Below are positions 1 through 5,193 of a stretch of DNA of 6,855 nucleotides, in pieces. A program made the translations under genes and the position numbers. Location: assembly GCA_017453605.1 (NCBI GenBank), contig JAFTEP010000264.1:1-6855 (forward strand), written 5' to 3'. Within the stretch, counting starts at the first letter, position 1, and each line of letters starts with the position of its first letter. The notes below the pieces were generated by a model. That model searched no databases and had not been told where the DNA came from. It saw only the letters and a list, made by a program, of their open reading frames with translations. Source of the stretch: Clostridia bacterium. GTDB lineage: Bacteria > Bacillota > Clostridia > Oscillospirales > SIG627.

Positions 1-56
1 GACACCTTCCCCCAAGGGGGAAGGCCTATATACCGCACTTATCATTGTTGATTAAC
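1..56 (+). repeat. Hairpin repeat element, copy A (tail half; left end cut by window edge)
   Basis: This is the right-hand part of the element seen complete at 4067-4150. It starts with GACA, which matches the end of the first hairpin in the complete copies. A perfect 9-bp stem follows, CCTTCCCCC (5-13) and GGGGGAAGG (16-24) around AA. Next comes a tail with TACCGCACTT (31-40) and GATTAACAG (50-58). The complete copies have the same order: hairpin, TACCGCACTT, about 10 nt, then GATTAACA. The outermost stem pair is C-G here and G-C in the other copies, so pairing is kept. Function is unknown; it could be a small non-autonomous mobile element or a structured RNA/DNA module. Confidence 0.75.
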
Positions 57-70
57 AGAAAAATGAAGCG

Positions 71-99
71 GTGTCCCCTCATCAGTCAGCTTCCCCTCG
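71..99 (+). repeat. Hairpin repeat element, copy A' (head with internal deletion)
   Basis: TCCCCTCATCAGTCAGCTTCCCCTC matches the head of the element at 4067-4118 and, inverted, at 4286-4337. It lacks 12 nt comprising the loop and 3' arm of the first hairpin plus part of the spacer. The missing piece lies exactly between two AGC triplets of the full form, so slippage across the hairpin is a simple explanation. The sequence after TTCCCCTC leaves the element and enters a different module (96-122), so the second hairpin is also lost. Confidence 0.65.
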
Positions 100-122
100 T
101 CTGAGCCAAAGCGAAGACGAAA
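96..122. repeat. 27-nt repeat, inverted copy at 4017-4043
   Basis: The stretch from CTCGTCTGAGCC to GAAGACGAAA is an exact reverse complement of 4017-4043 (27 of 27). The copies lie on either side of mfd, about 3.9 kb apart, in opposite orientation. In both places the module adjoins or overlaps a hairpin repeat element. No coding role is apparent. Confidence 0.85.
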
Positions 123-133
123 TCGTATCGCTT

Positions 134-186
<53 letters not shown>

Positions 187-210
187 GCCGACGCCAGAAG
201 CGGCGGCGAA
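187..210. repeat. 24-nt GC-rich repeat, direct copy at 4365-4388
   Basis: GCCGACGC followed by AAGCGGCGGCGAA recurs at 4365-4388 in the same orientation with 2 mismatches in 24. It fills most of the spacer between the two heptamer cassettes. It is one of the modules shared by the two non-coding regions flanking mfd. Confidence 0.6.
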
Positions 211-223
211 AAACCGAACGAAG

Positions 224-290
224 CAAAAATGCAATAATTCCGAATTCCGCATTCCGCATTCCGAATTCCGAATTGACCCCGCGGTCCGTT
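224..290. repeat. Heptamer tandem repeat cassette 2 (5 units)
   Basis: Five heptamers run from 237 to 271: ATTCCGA, ATTCCGC, ATTCCGC, ATTCCGA, ATTCCGA, followed by ATTGAC. The left flank GCAAAAATGCAATA and right flank ATTGACCCCGCGG match cassette 1. The offset between cassette starts is 90 nt. The cassettes differ in unit number (4 versus 5) and in two A-to-C unit variants, the pattern expected of a variable-number tandem repeat. Confidence 0.9.
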
Positions 291-306
291 CAAACGCTTC
301 ATATTT

Positions 307-335
307 ATTATACCACAAAACTATGAAAAAATCTA
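307..335 (-). promoter_or_regulatory. Candidate extended -10 promoter just after mfd stop
   Basis: On the minus strand 315-307 reads TGGTATAAT, a perfect TATAAT with the TGn extension typical of extended -10 sigma-A promoters. The hexamer 17 nt upstream is TAGATT (335-330), a poor -35 that overlaps the mfd stop codon; extended -10 promoters often tolerate this. The start point would fall near 300 and transcription would run left through the heptamer cassettes and out of the window. No gene in the window is served, so it could drive a gene beyond the left edge or be a chance AT-rich match. Confidence 0.45.
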
Positions 336-3300
336 CTGTTTTCCCTCAGAATTTGCCGGATTTTCACCGGTTTTTTGCGCGAATTTACCGTAATGGAACA
401 AGAGTTCTTCAGCTTGTCCGAGCGTGTCGCGGGATGTCAGTCTGAGTGTGAAATGCGGCTTCCCGGAAAGGATCAGCGCGAAGCGCGAAGCGTAGACGTC
501 TCCGAGCGCTCCGAGCGCGGGAAGATCGGGCCCGTCCTGATAGAAAACGAGCTCGTTTTCGCGCTGCGAGATCTTTTCGACGCCGAGTGCGGAGGCGGCG
601 AGCTTTATGCGCGCGATCCTGAAGAGATTGACTGTCGGCGCCGGATGCTTCCCGAAGCGGTCGGACAGTTCGTCCTCCACGCTCTTTATCTTGTCCTCGC
701 TGTCCGCTGAGGAGATCTTCTTGTAGACGTCGATCCTCAGGCGCGCGGACGGCACGTAATCCGAGGGCAGGAACGCGTCGACGGCGAGATCTATCAGGCA
801 CTCCTTTTTTTCGGGCGCGCTGTCGCCCTTCTCCTCCTTGACGGCGCGGTCGAGGAGCTGCATGAAAAGATCGTAGCCCACGGATTCGATGTGTCCGTGC
901 TGTTCGGCGCCGAGAAGGTTCCCGGCTCCCCTCAGCTCGAGGTCCCTCAAAGCGAGCTTGAAGCCGCTCCCGAAGCGGGTGTATTCCTTTATCGCCTTCA
1001 GGCGTTTGGCGGCGATCTCCGTGAGCTGCTTCCCGGGGCGGTACGTGAAGAACGCGAACGCCTTTCTGTCGCTGCGCCCGACTCTTCCGCGGATCTGGTG
1101 GAGCTGGCTCAGCCCGAAGCGGTCGGCGTTCTCGATGATAAGAGTGTTCGCCGAGGGCAGATCGACTCCGGTCTCGATAATAGTCGTGCAGACCAGGACG
1201 TCGAGCTCGTGGTCCATCATGGCGCGCCAGACGTCGTTGAGTTTTTCCTTTTCCATTTTTCCGTGCGCGTAGGCGATCCGCGCGGTCGGGAACGCGCGGG
1301 AGAGCTGGGCGGCGCGGTCCGGGAGCTGTTCGGTGAGGTTGTCGAGCCACAGGACCTGTCCTCCGCGCCTCAGCTCCTTTCTGACCGCCTCCTCGAGCAG
1401 GGCGGCGTCGTATGGCGCGACGTAGGTCTGCACCGGGAACCTGTCTCCCGGTGCCTCCTCGAGAACGGACATATCCTTTATGCCGCCGAGCGCCATATTG
1501 AGCGTGCGCGGGATCGGCGTCGCGGTGAGCGTCAGCACGTCGACCGAGAGGGCTTTCTGTTTTATCTTCTCCTTGTGGGTCACTCCGAAGCGCTGTTCCT
1601 CGTCGACGACGAGCAGTCCGAGCGAGAAGAACTTCACGTCGTCGCCGAGCAGCTTGTGAGTGCCGACGACGATGTCGAGCGCGCCGCTTTTGAGGTCGTC
1701 TGTGATCTTTTTTGCTTCCTTCGGGGTGCAGAATCTGCTCAGCATCCCGATCTTCACGGGGTAGCCGCGGAAGCGGCTGAGAGCGGTCTGATAGTGCTGC
1801 CAGGCGAGGATCGTCGTAGGCACGAGTATCGCGACCTGCATCCCCTCCATGACGCACTTGAACGCGGCGCGGAACGCGATCTCGGTCTTCCCGAAGCCCA
1901 CGTCGCCGCAGAGCAGTCTGTCCATCGGCACGGGGCGCTCCATGTCCTTTTTTATCTCGGCGGCGGCCCTGAGCTGATCGTCGGTCGGGGGATATTCGAA
2001 CGCCTCCTCGAACTCCGCCTGCCAGGGGCTGTCCGGGCTGAAGGCGTGACCCTTGAGGCTGTTTCGCTTCGCGTAGAGGCGAATGAGGTCCTTTGCGATG
2101 TCCGACGCCGCCTTTTTCGCGCGGCTCTTGGTCTTCGTCCACTGCTCGCCGCCCATTTTGGAGAGCTTGAGACCGGGCGAATCGCTGCCCGCGCCGATAT
2201 ATTTTGAAATGTTTTCGAGATTTGAGCAGGGGACGTAAAGCACGTCGCTCCCGGCGTATTTTATCCTGACGTAGTCCTTCGACGCGCCGTCGCGGACGAT
2301 CTTTTCGACGCCCTCGTAGACGCCGATGCCGTAGTTCGAATGCACGACGTAGTCGCCGGGCTCGAGATCCGCGTAGCTGACGATAGTCTCCCTCGCGCTC
2401 TTTTTCACGGTGTTGACTTTTCTCACGAAGCCCCTGTGCTCGCTGACCTGGTCCGAGAGATAGACGGACTTTATTTCGGGCAGCTCGAAGCCGGAGCCGA
2501 CCGTGCACATACCGGGCGTGTGGACGTAGACCCAGACGGAGGCGAAGCCGAGCGAGAGGGCGTCTTTTTTTGTGTCGAAGGGAGCGCAGCTTATCCCGGC
2601 GTCAAAGAGCTTTTCGAGGAGCGCCTTCTGGGCCATCGAGTTGTCCGCGCCGTAGAACACTCTGCGTCCCTCGCCGAGATATCCCTTGAGGATGTCCAAA
2701 AGCACCTCAAAGCTGCCGCCATGCTCCGCCGCGGCGCGCGATTCGAAGCGGAATATCCCCGAGGGCGGGATCAGCGCCTTCCCGGTGAAGCTCTCGAACG
2801 AGACGCAGGAGCTGCCGGAGAGCATATCCTTCATCAGCGAGAAGTCCGCGAGCGGCAGTCTGTCGCCCGGCGGGACGGGCAGGCGGTCCTGCTCGATCAG
2901 GCTCGAAAGGGTCTCCTTCAACAGCTCCGAGGCGATCGCGTGCCTTTCGGCGCTGCGCGCGCTGTCGATCAGCGCGAAGACCGCGTTCGTGCAGTAGTCC
3001 AAAAGGCATCTGTCGGCGTGGGTCAGGTGCAGATAGCAGTCGGCGCAGGTGATCCTGCCCGTGTCCAGCTCCGAGAGCCTTTCGCGCACGAGCTCTTTTG
3101 ATTCGCCGGAGCGCTTTTTTGTAAGCTCTTTTTCGAGCGCCTCGCGAATGACGGCGATCTTTTCGGGAGAGAAGCTGAACTCGTCGGCGGGGCATAGCGT
3201 CACGGAAGAGAGCTTTTCCGTCGCTTTCTGAGTCATGACGTCGAAGGATCTGACGCCGTCGACGGTGTCGCCGAAGAATTCGATCCTGACAGGCTCGTCG

Positions 3301-3857
3301 TTGACGGGCGCGAAGACGTCGACTATCCCGCCGCGTCGCGCGAACTGACCTCTGCCCTCGACGCGGTCGGTCAGGCTGTAGCCCTGAGAAGCGAGCCATA
3401 CGCAGAGCTTGTCCTGCTCGATCTCGTCTGAGACCGAGACCTTTTTCAGAGAGGCTTTGAGTTCGTTTTCGGGGACGGTCCTCTGGCACGCCGCCTCCGC
3501 GCAGGTCACGACTGCATCGGCGCTCCCCGCGACGAGAGCGGCGAGGACCTTCAGTCTCGCCTGGGAGAAGTCGGCGCTCGTCGCGTCGCAGCCCGAGAAA
3601 GACCAGTCCCTCGCGGGAAAGTGAAGGGCGTTGACTCCGGCGTTCTTCATCTGCTTGGTGAGCGCGGCGGCGCTCTCCTCGTCGGGCGCGATCACGACCA
3701 GCGTCCGTTTGAGGTCCTGCGCGAGAAGTTCGAGTATCAGCGGTCTGAGGCTTTCGCAGACCCCCGACGCCGACACCGGCACGCTCTGTGTGTTGAGGCT
3801 GTTAAGAAGCCCTTTGTACCCCGGCAGCGTCCGCGCCGATTCAAGAATGAAATCCAT
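333..3857 (-). CDS. mfd: Transcription-repair coupling factor Mfd
   Basis: Mfd is a cytoplasmic ATP-dependent DNA translocase. It releases RNA polymerase stalled at lesions and recruits UvrA for nucleotide excision repair. The 1174 aa match the family's full length. Visible domains in order: a UvrB-like N-terminal region (GQFARRGGIVDVFAP at 170-184); the CarD-like polymerase-binding domain (about 495-560, with GDYVVHSNYGIGVYEG); a superfamily 2 helicase core with Walker A GDVGFGKTE (651-659), DEEQ (752-755), TATPIPRT (778-785) and motif VI QIRGRVGRS (921-929); the translocation (TRG) motif region (about 955-1000, RDLELRGAGNLLGAEQHGH); and a C-terminal regulatory domain (about 1020-1160). All signature residues are present and the frame is unbroken. 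The ATG is preceded by AAAGGAAA (3861-3868), with 5 nt between AGGA and the start. Stop is TAG. In many Firmicutes pth lies just upstream of mfd; here 757 nt of repeats separate them, so mfd probably needs its own promoter. Confidence 0.97.
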   Translation of the reverse strand: MDFILESARTLPGYKGLLNSLNTQSVPVSASGVCESLRPLILELLAQDLKRTLVVIAPDEESAAALTKQMKNAGVNALHFPARDWSFSGCDATSADFSQARLKVLAALVAGSADAVVTCAEAACQRTVPENELKASLKKVSVSDEIEQDKLCVWLASQGYSLTDRVEGRGQFARRGGIVDVFAPVNDEPVRIEFFGDTVDGVRSFDVMTQKATEKLSSVTLCPADEFSFSPEKIAVIREALEKELTKKRSGESKELVRERLSELDTGRITCADCYLHLTHADRCLLDYCTNAVFALIDSARSAERHAIASELLKETLSSLIEQDRLPVPPGDRLPLADFSLMKDMLSGSSCVSFESFTGKALIPPSGIFRFESRAAAEHGGSFEVLLDILKGYLGEGRRVFYGADNSMAQKALLEKLFDAGISCAPFDTKKDALSLGFASVWVYVHTPGMCTVGSGFELPEIKSVYLSDQVSEHRGFVRKVNTVKKSARETIVSYADLEPGDYVVHSNYGIGVYEGVEKIVRDGASKDYVRIKYAGSDVLYVPCSNLENISKYIGAGSDSPGLKLSKMGGEQWTKTKSRAKKAASDIAKDLIRLYAKRNSLKGHAFSPDSPWQAEFEEAFEYPPTDDQLRAAAEIKKDMERPVPMDRLLCGDVGFGKTEIAFRAAFKCVMEGMQVAILVPTTILAWQHYQTALSRFRGYPVKIGMLSRFCTPKEAKKITDDLKSGALDIVVGTHKLLGDDVKFFSLGLLVVDEEQRFGVTHKEKIKQKALSVDVLTLTATPIPRTLNMALGGIKDMSVLEEAPGDRFPVQTYVAPYDAALLEEAVRKELRRGGQVLWLDNLTEQLPDRAAQLSRAFPTARIAYAHGKMEKEKLNDVWRAMMDHELDVLVCTTIIETGVDLPSANTLIIENADRFGLSQLHQIRGRVGRSDRKAFAFFTYRPGKQLTEIAAKRLKAIKEYTRFGSGFKLALRDLELRGAGNLLGAEQHGHIESVGYDLFMQLLDRAVKEEKGDSAPEKKECLIDLAVDAFLPSDYVPSARLRIDVYKKISSADSEDKIKSVEDELSDRFGKHPAPTVNLFRIARIKLAASALGVEKISQRENELVFYQDGPDLPALGALGDVYASRFALILSGKPHFTLRLTSRDTLGQAEELLFHYGKFAQKTGENPANSEGKQ

Positions 3858-3889
3858 ATCTTTCCTTTCAGATCTGTTTTAGGAGCCGG

Positions 3890-3928
3890 AGGGCTCCGCC
3901 CTTGACCCGCCAAAGGCTCCGCCCTTTG
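3890..3928. repeat. Two small GC hairpins with TCC loops in mfd leader
   Basis: AGGGC-TCC-GCCCT (3890-3902) is followed by CAAAGGC-TCC-GCCCTTTG (3911-3928, one bulged C). Each is adjoined by a TTGAC or TTGAA motif. The same design recurs inverted at 4556-4574 and directly at about 4585-4601. If mfd is transcribed from upstream of this point, the hairpins lie in its 5' leader, some 30-70 nt before the start codon. Neither is followed by a T-run on either strand, so they are unlikely to be intrinsic terminators. Confidence 0.6.
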
Positions 3929-3947
3929 AACCCGGGAATTGTGGTTT

Positions 3948-3953
3948 TTTATA
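3948..3953 (-). promoter_or_regulatory. mfd: Weak candidate -10 box for mfd
   Basis: The minus strand reads TATAAA at 3953-3948, about 90 nt upstream of the mfd start. The best upstream hexamer at 17-18 nt is TGAAAA or GAAAAC, a poor match to TTGACA. It is listed because mfd is otherwise separated from its upstream gene and this is the nearest TATAAT-like hexamer I found. A promoter in the AT-rich core at 4131-4260 is an alternative. Confidence 0.2.
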
Positions 3954-3978
3954 AAGGCTTTCGCCGCATTGTTTTCAG

Positions 3979-4015
3979 GTAGGGGTCGGCGCCCACGACG
4001 ACCCGCCGGGAAAGG
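3979..4015. repeat. GTAGGGGTCGGCGCCC intergenic module
   Basis: This GC-rich segment contains GTAGGGGTCGGCGCCCACGA and then CGACCCGCCGGG. GGTCG (3984-3988) can pair with CGACC nearby. It directly adjoins the 27-nt repeat at 4017-4043. I recall similar GTAGGGG...GCCCAC segments as dispersed repeats in gut Clostridia, but there is no second copy in this window, so the repeat call rests on memory. Confidence 0.3.
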
Positions 4016-4016
4016 C

Positions 4017-4043
4017 TTTCGTCTTCGCTTTGGCTCAGACGAG
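4017..4043. repeat. 27-nt repeat, inverted copy of 96-122
   Basis: TTTCGTCTTCGC through CTCAGACGAG is the exact reverse complement of 96-122. It lies 23 nt to the left of the complete hairpin element at 4067. Its partner on the other side of mfd overlaps the truncated copy A', so the module and the hairpin element appear to travel or recombine together. Confidence 0.85.
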
Positions 4044-4066
4044 AGGGACGGAGCGGTTATTGTCTC

Positions 4067-4150
4067 GGGGACCCCTCATCAGTCGACTGCGTCGACAGCT
4101 TCCCCTCCAGGGGGAAGCATTGAATACCGCACTTTTATTTGTAGATTAAC
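4067..4150 (+). repeat. Hairpin repeat element, copy B (complete)
   Basis: The element begins GGGGACCCCTCATCA. Hairpin 1 has arms GTCGAC (4082-4087) and GTCGAC (4091-4096) around TGC. Hairpin 2 has arms GCTTCCCC (4098-4105) and GGGGAAGC (4111-4118) around TCCAG. The tail carries ATACCGCACTT (4124-4134) and GATTAACA (4144-4151). The first 52 nt match the reverse complement of copy C at 47 positions; the tail matches copy A. No open frame here is credible. It may be a non-autonomous mobile element or a structured intergenic module; flanking target duplications are not evident. Confidence 0.8.
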
Positions 4151-4260
4151 AAACAGTTTGTTGCGTAAATTTTGATAATTCGATTGTTCTTTTAGATTTT
4201 CTCAAACGATCGGAATGGTTTTTAAATGATTTACAGAAAAGTATTTGTTTTCTGTTAAGT
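4131..4260. other. AT-rich core between inverted repeat copies
   Basis: By hand count 97 of 130 bases are A or T, in sharp contrast to the GC-rich genes and repeats around it. It contains two perfect small stems: AACAAA/TTTGTT (4148-4153 and 4157-4162, loop CAG) and ACAGAAAA/TTTTCTGT (4233-4240 and 4248-4255, 7-nt loop). The element tails from copies B and C extend into it from both sides. I see no gene and no strong promoter in it. Confidence 0.6.
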
Positions 4261-4337
4261 CTGAACAGAAAGTGCCGCCGTGAAGGCTTCCCCCTGGAGG
4301 GGAAGCTGTCAGCGGAGCTGACTGATGAGGGGTCCCC
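4248..4337 (-). repeat. Hairpin repeat element, copy C (complete, inverted)
   Basis: Read on the minus strand it starts GGGGACCCCTCATCAGTC and has the same two hairpins as copy B. Hairpin 1 has arms GTCAGC (4308-4313) and GCTGAC (4317-4322) with loop GGA on the plus strand. Hairpin 2 has arms at 4286-4293 and 4299-4306. The minus-strand tail has GGCGGCACTT and then TTAACAGAAAA, matching the tails of copies A and B. Copies B and C point towards each other, tail to tail, giving a 271-bp inverted-repeat structure. Four of the five differences from B lie in stem 1 and preserve pairing. Confidence 0.8.
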
Positions 4338-4364
4338 ATAGCCCTTTTCCGATCAGCAGCCCTC

Positions 4365-4388
4365 GCCGACGCAAAAAGCGGCGGCGAA
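4365..4388. repeat. 24-nt GC-rich repeat, copy of 187-210
   Basis: GCCGACGC, three variable bases and AAGCGGCGGCGAA match 187-210 at 22 of 24 positions in direct orientation. It lies 27 nt beyond the outer end of hairpin element C, so it is another module shared by the two flanks of mfd. Confidence 0.6.
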
Positions 4389-4420
4389 TATGTTTCGCCG
4401 GAAAACGCATCGCCGATGAT

Positions 4421-4441
4421 CTTTCTCCCCGGGGGAGAAAG
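4421..4441. repeat. Perfect hairpin CTTTCTCCCC/GGGGAGAAAG
   Basis: The arms are 4421-4430 and 4432-4441 with a single central G; in practice a 9-bp stem with a CGG loop. It resembles hairpin 2 of the repeat elements (pyrimidine-rich arm ending in CCCC) but has a different sequence and lacks the element's tail. Neither strand has a following T-run. Confidence 0.6.
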
Positions 4442-4480
4442 ACCACCGTTCAAGGCAATATTGCGATTTTTATTTTCCCC

Positions 4481-4556
4481 GACTCACGGGGTCAAGGGGC
4501 GGGATTTCACCCCGCAAAACAAAGTTTTGCGGGGACCCCGTGCCCTTTGCGGAGTC
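4481..4556. repeat. Nested GC-rich stem-loop downstream of pth
   Basis: The inner stem CCCCGCAAAAC (4510-4520) pairs perfectly with GTTTTGCGGGG (4524-4534) around AAA. An outer stem CACGGGGT (4485-4492) pairs with ACCCCGTG (4535-4542), leaving a 17-nt one-sided bulge. GACTC (4481-4485) and GAGTC (4552-4556) could close a wider fold, though they share a base with neighbouring stems. The structure lies about 60-135 nt after the pth stop. There is no T-run, so it may protect the mRNA 3' end, act as a weak terminator, or simply be another repeat. Confidence 0.65.
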
Positions 4557-4601
4557 AAGAGGCGGAGCCTCTTGCGGGCTGCACGAGGGCTCCGGCCCTT
4601 T
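4556..4601. repeat. Two small GC hairpins just after pth
   Basis: CAAGAGGC (4556-4563) pairs with GCCTCTTG (4567-4574) around GGA. GAGGGC-TCC-GGCCCTT follows at about 4585-4600. Both follow the same design as the pair before mfd (3890-3928), with AAGGGC-like arms and a TCC or GGA loop. The motif GTCAAGAGGCGGA at 4554-4566 parallels GTCAAGGGGCGGG at 4491-4503, indicating a small dispersed repeat family. The second hairpin begins only 14 nt downstream of the pth stop on the minus strand. Confidence 0.55.
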
Positions 4602-4614
4602 GGCCGCCGTAGGC

Positions 4615-5193
4615 TCAGCCGGCGGAATTGAATCTGCTCATGGCCTTTTCGCCGTCTCCGGTTAGAAGGAGCGGGAGCGCTTCGCAGGCGCTTTCCATGG
4701 CCGAAAACAGCGGCTTCTGATCTTCGGCGGGGACCTTAGAGAGGACCCAGTCGGCAAGATCCCATTCGGGCGGCTTCTGCCCGACCCCGAGTTTGATGCG
4801 CGGGAACGCGCTGCTGTGCGTTTCCTCTATTACCGACTCTATCCCGTTGTGACCTCCGGCGCTCCCCTTCAGGCGGATGCGCAGTCTGCCCGGCTCGAAA
4901 TTTATGTCGTCGTGGATGACGACAAGTCTCTCCGGAGGGAGTTTAAAATAGCTCAGCGCCGCCGCCGCGGCAAGCCCGGAGGAGTTCATGAAGGTCTGCG
5001 GTTTCATAAGTAAAACCGGCACTCCCGCGATCACTGCGTCGCCGCAGAGCGCGTGGAATTTCAGGGAATTGATCCTGACTCCGCCGAGCTTCTGAGAGAG
5101 CATATCGAGCGTCAGAAAGCCCGCGTTGTGGCGCGTGAAAACGTACTTTTCGCCGGGATTGCCAAGCCCGCAGACGACAAACTCAGGCCTCAT
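4615..5193 (-). CDS. pth: Peptidyl-tRNA hydrolase
   Basis: Pth cleaves the ester bond of peptidyl-tRNAs released prematurely from ribosomes, recycling tRNA in the cytoplasm. The 192 aa are the normal family length. Signature motifs are complete: GLGNPG (9-14), TRHNAG with the catalytic His22, KPQTFMNSSG (64-73) with substrate-binding Asn70, HDD (94-96) with Asp95 equivalent to the catalytic-site aspartate, and GSAGGHNG (110-117) with Asn116. The ATG follows GGAGG (5200-5204) with 6 nt spacing. It overlaps the end of the upstream protease gene by 11 nt, so it is probably translationally coupled. The TGA stop is followed by repeat-derived hairpins instead of mfd. I see no truncation or missing key residue. 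Confidence 0.96.
   Translation of the reverse strand: MRPEFVVCGLGNPGEKYVFTRHNAGFLTLDMLSQKLGGVRINSLKFHALCGDAVIAGVPVLLMKPQTFMNSSGLAAAAALSYFKLPPERLVVIHDDINFEPGRLRIRLKGSAGGHNGIESVIEETHSSAFPRIKLGVGQKPPEWDLADWVLSKVPAEDQKPLFSAMESACEALPLLLTGDGEKAMSRFNSAG

Noticed and set aside
891..2207. Long plus-strand frame of 438 aa, and other long frames at 409-2508 (minus) and 2340-3101 (plus)
   Set aside because: These are shadows of mfd created by high G/C at third positions; their peptides are low-complexity Arg/Glu/Ala-rich, while the mfd frame has every family motif.
3858..4270. Riboswitch or T-box leader for mfd
   Set aside because: No conserved riboswitch or T-box core was recognised, and the structure present is explained by repeats.
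4067..4337. Insertion sequence
   Set aside because: No transposase frame fits, and the 6 bp outside each arm (TGTCTC left, ATAGCC right) do not form a target duplication; at most a non-autonomous element.
4421..4534. Intrinsic terminators for pth or mfd
   Set aside because: The hairpins are strong, but no U-tract follows them on either strand.
4202..4631. Open frames of 71-95 aa inside the pth-mfd gap
   Set aside because: They are translations of the hairpin elements (PHQSA...ASPPGG-like peptides) on both strands and lack ribosome binding sites; no small fin-like gene was found.
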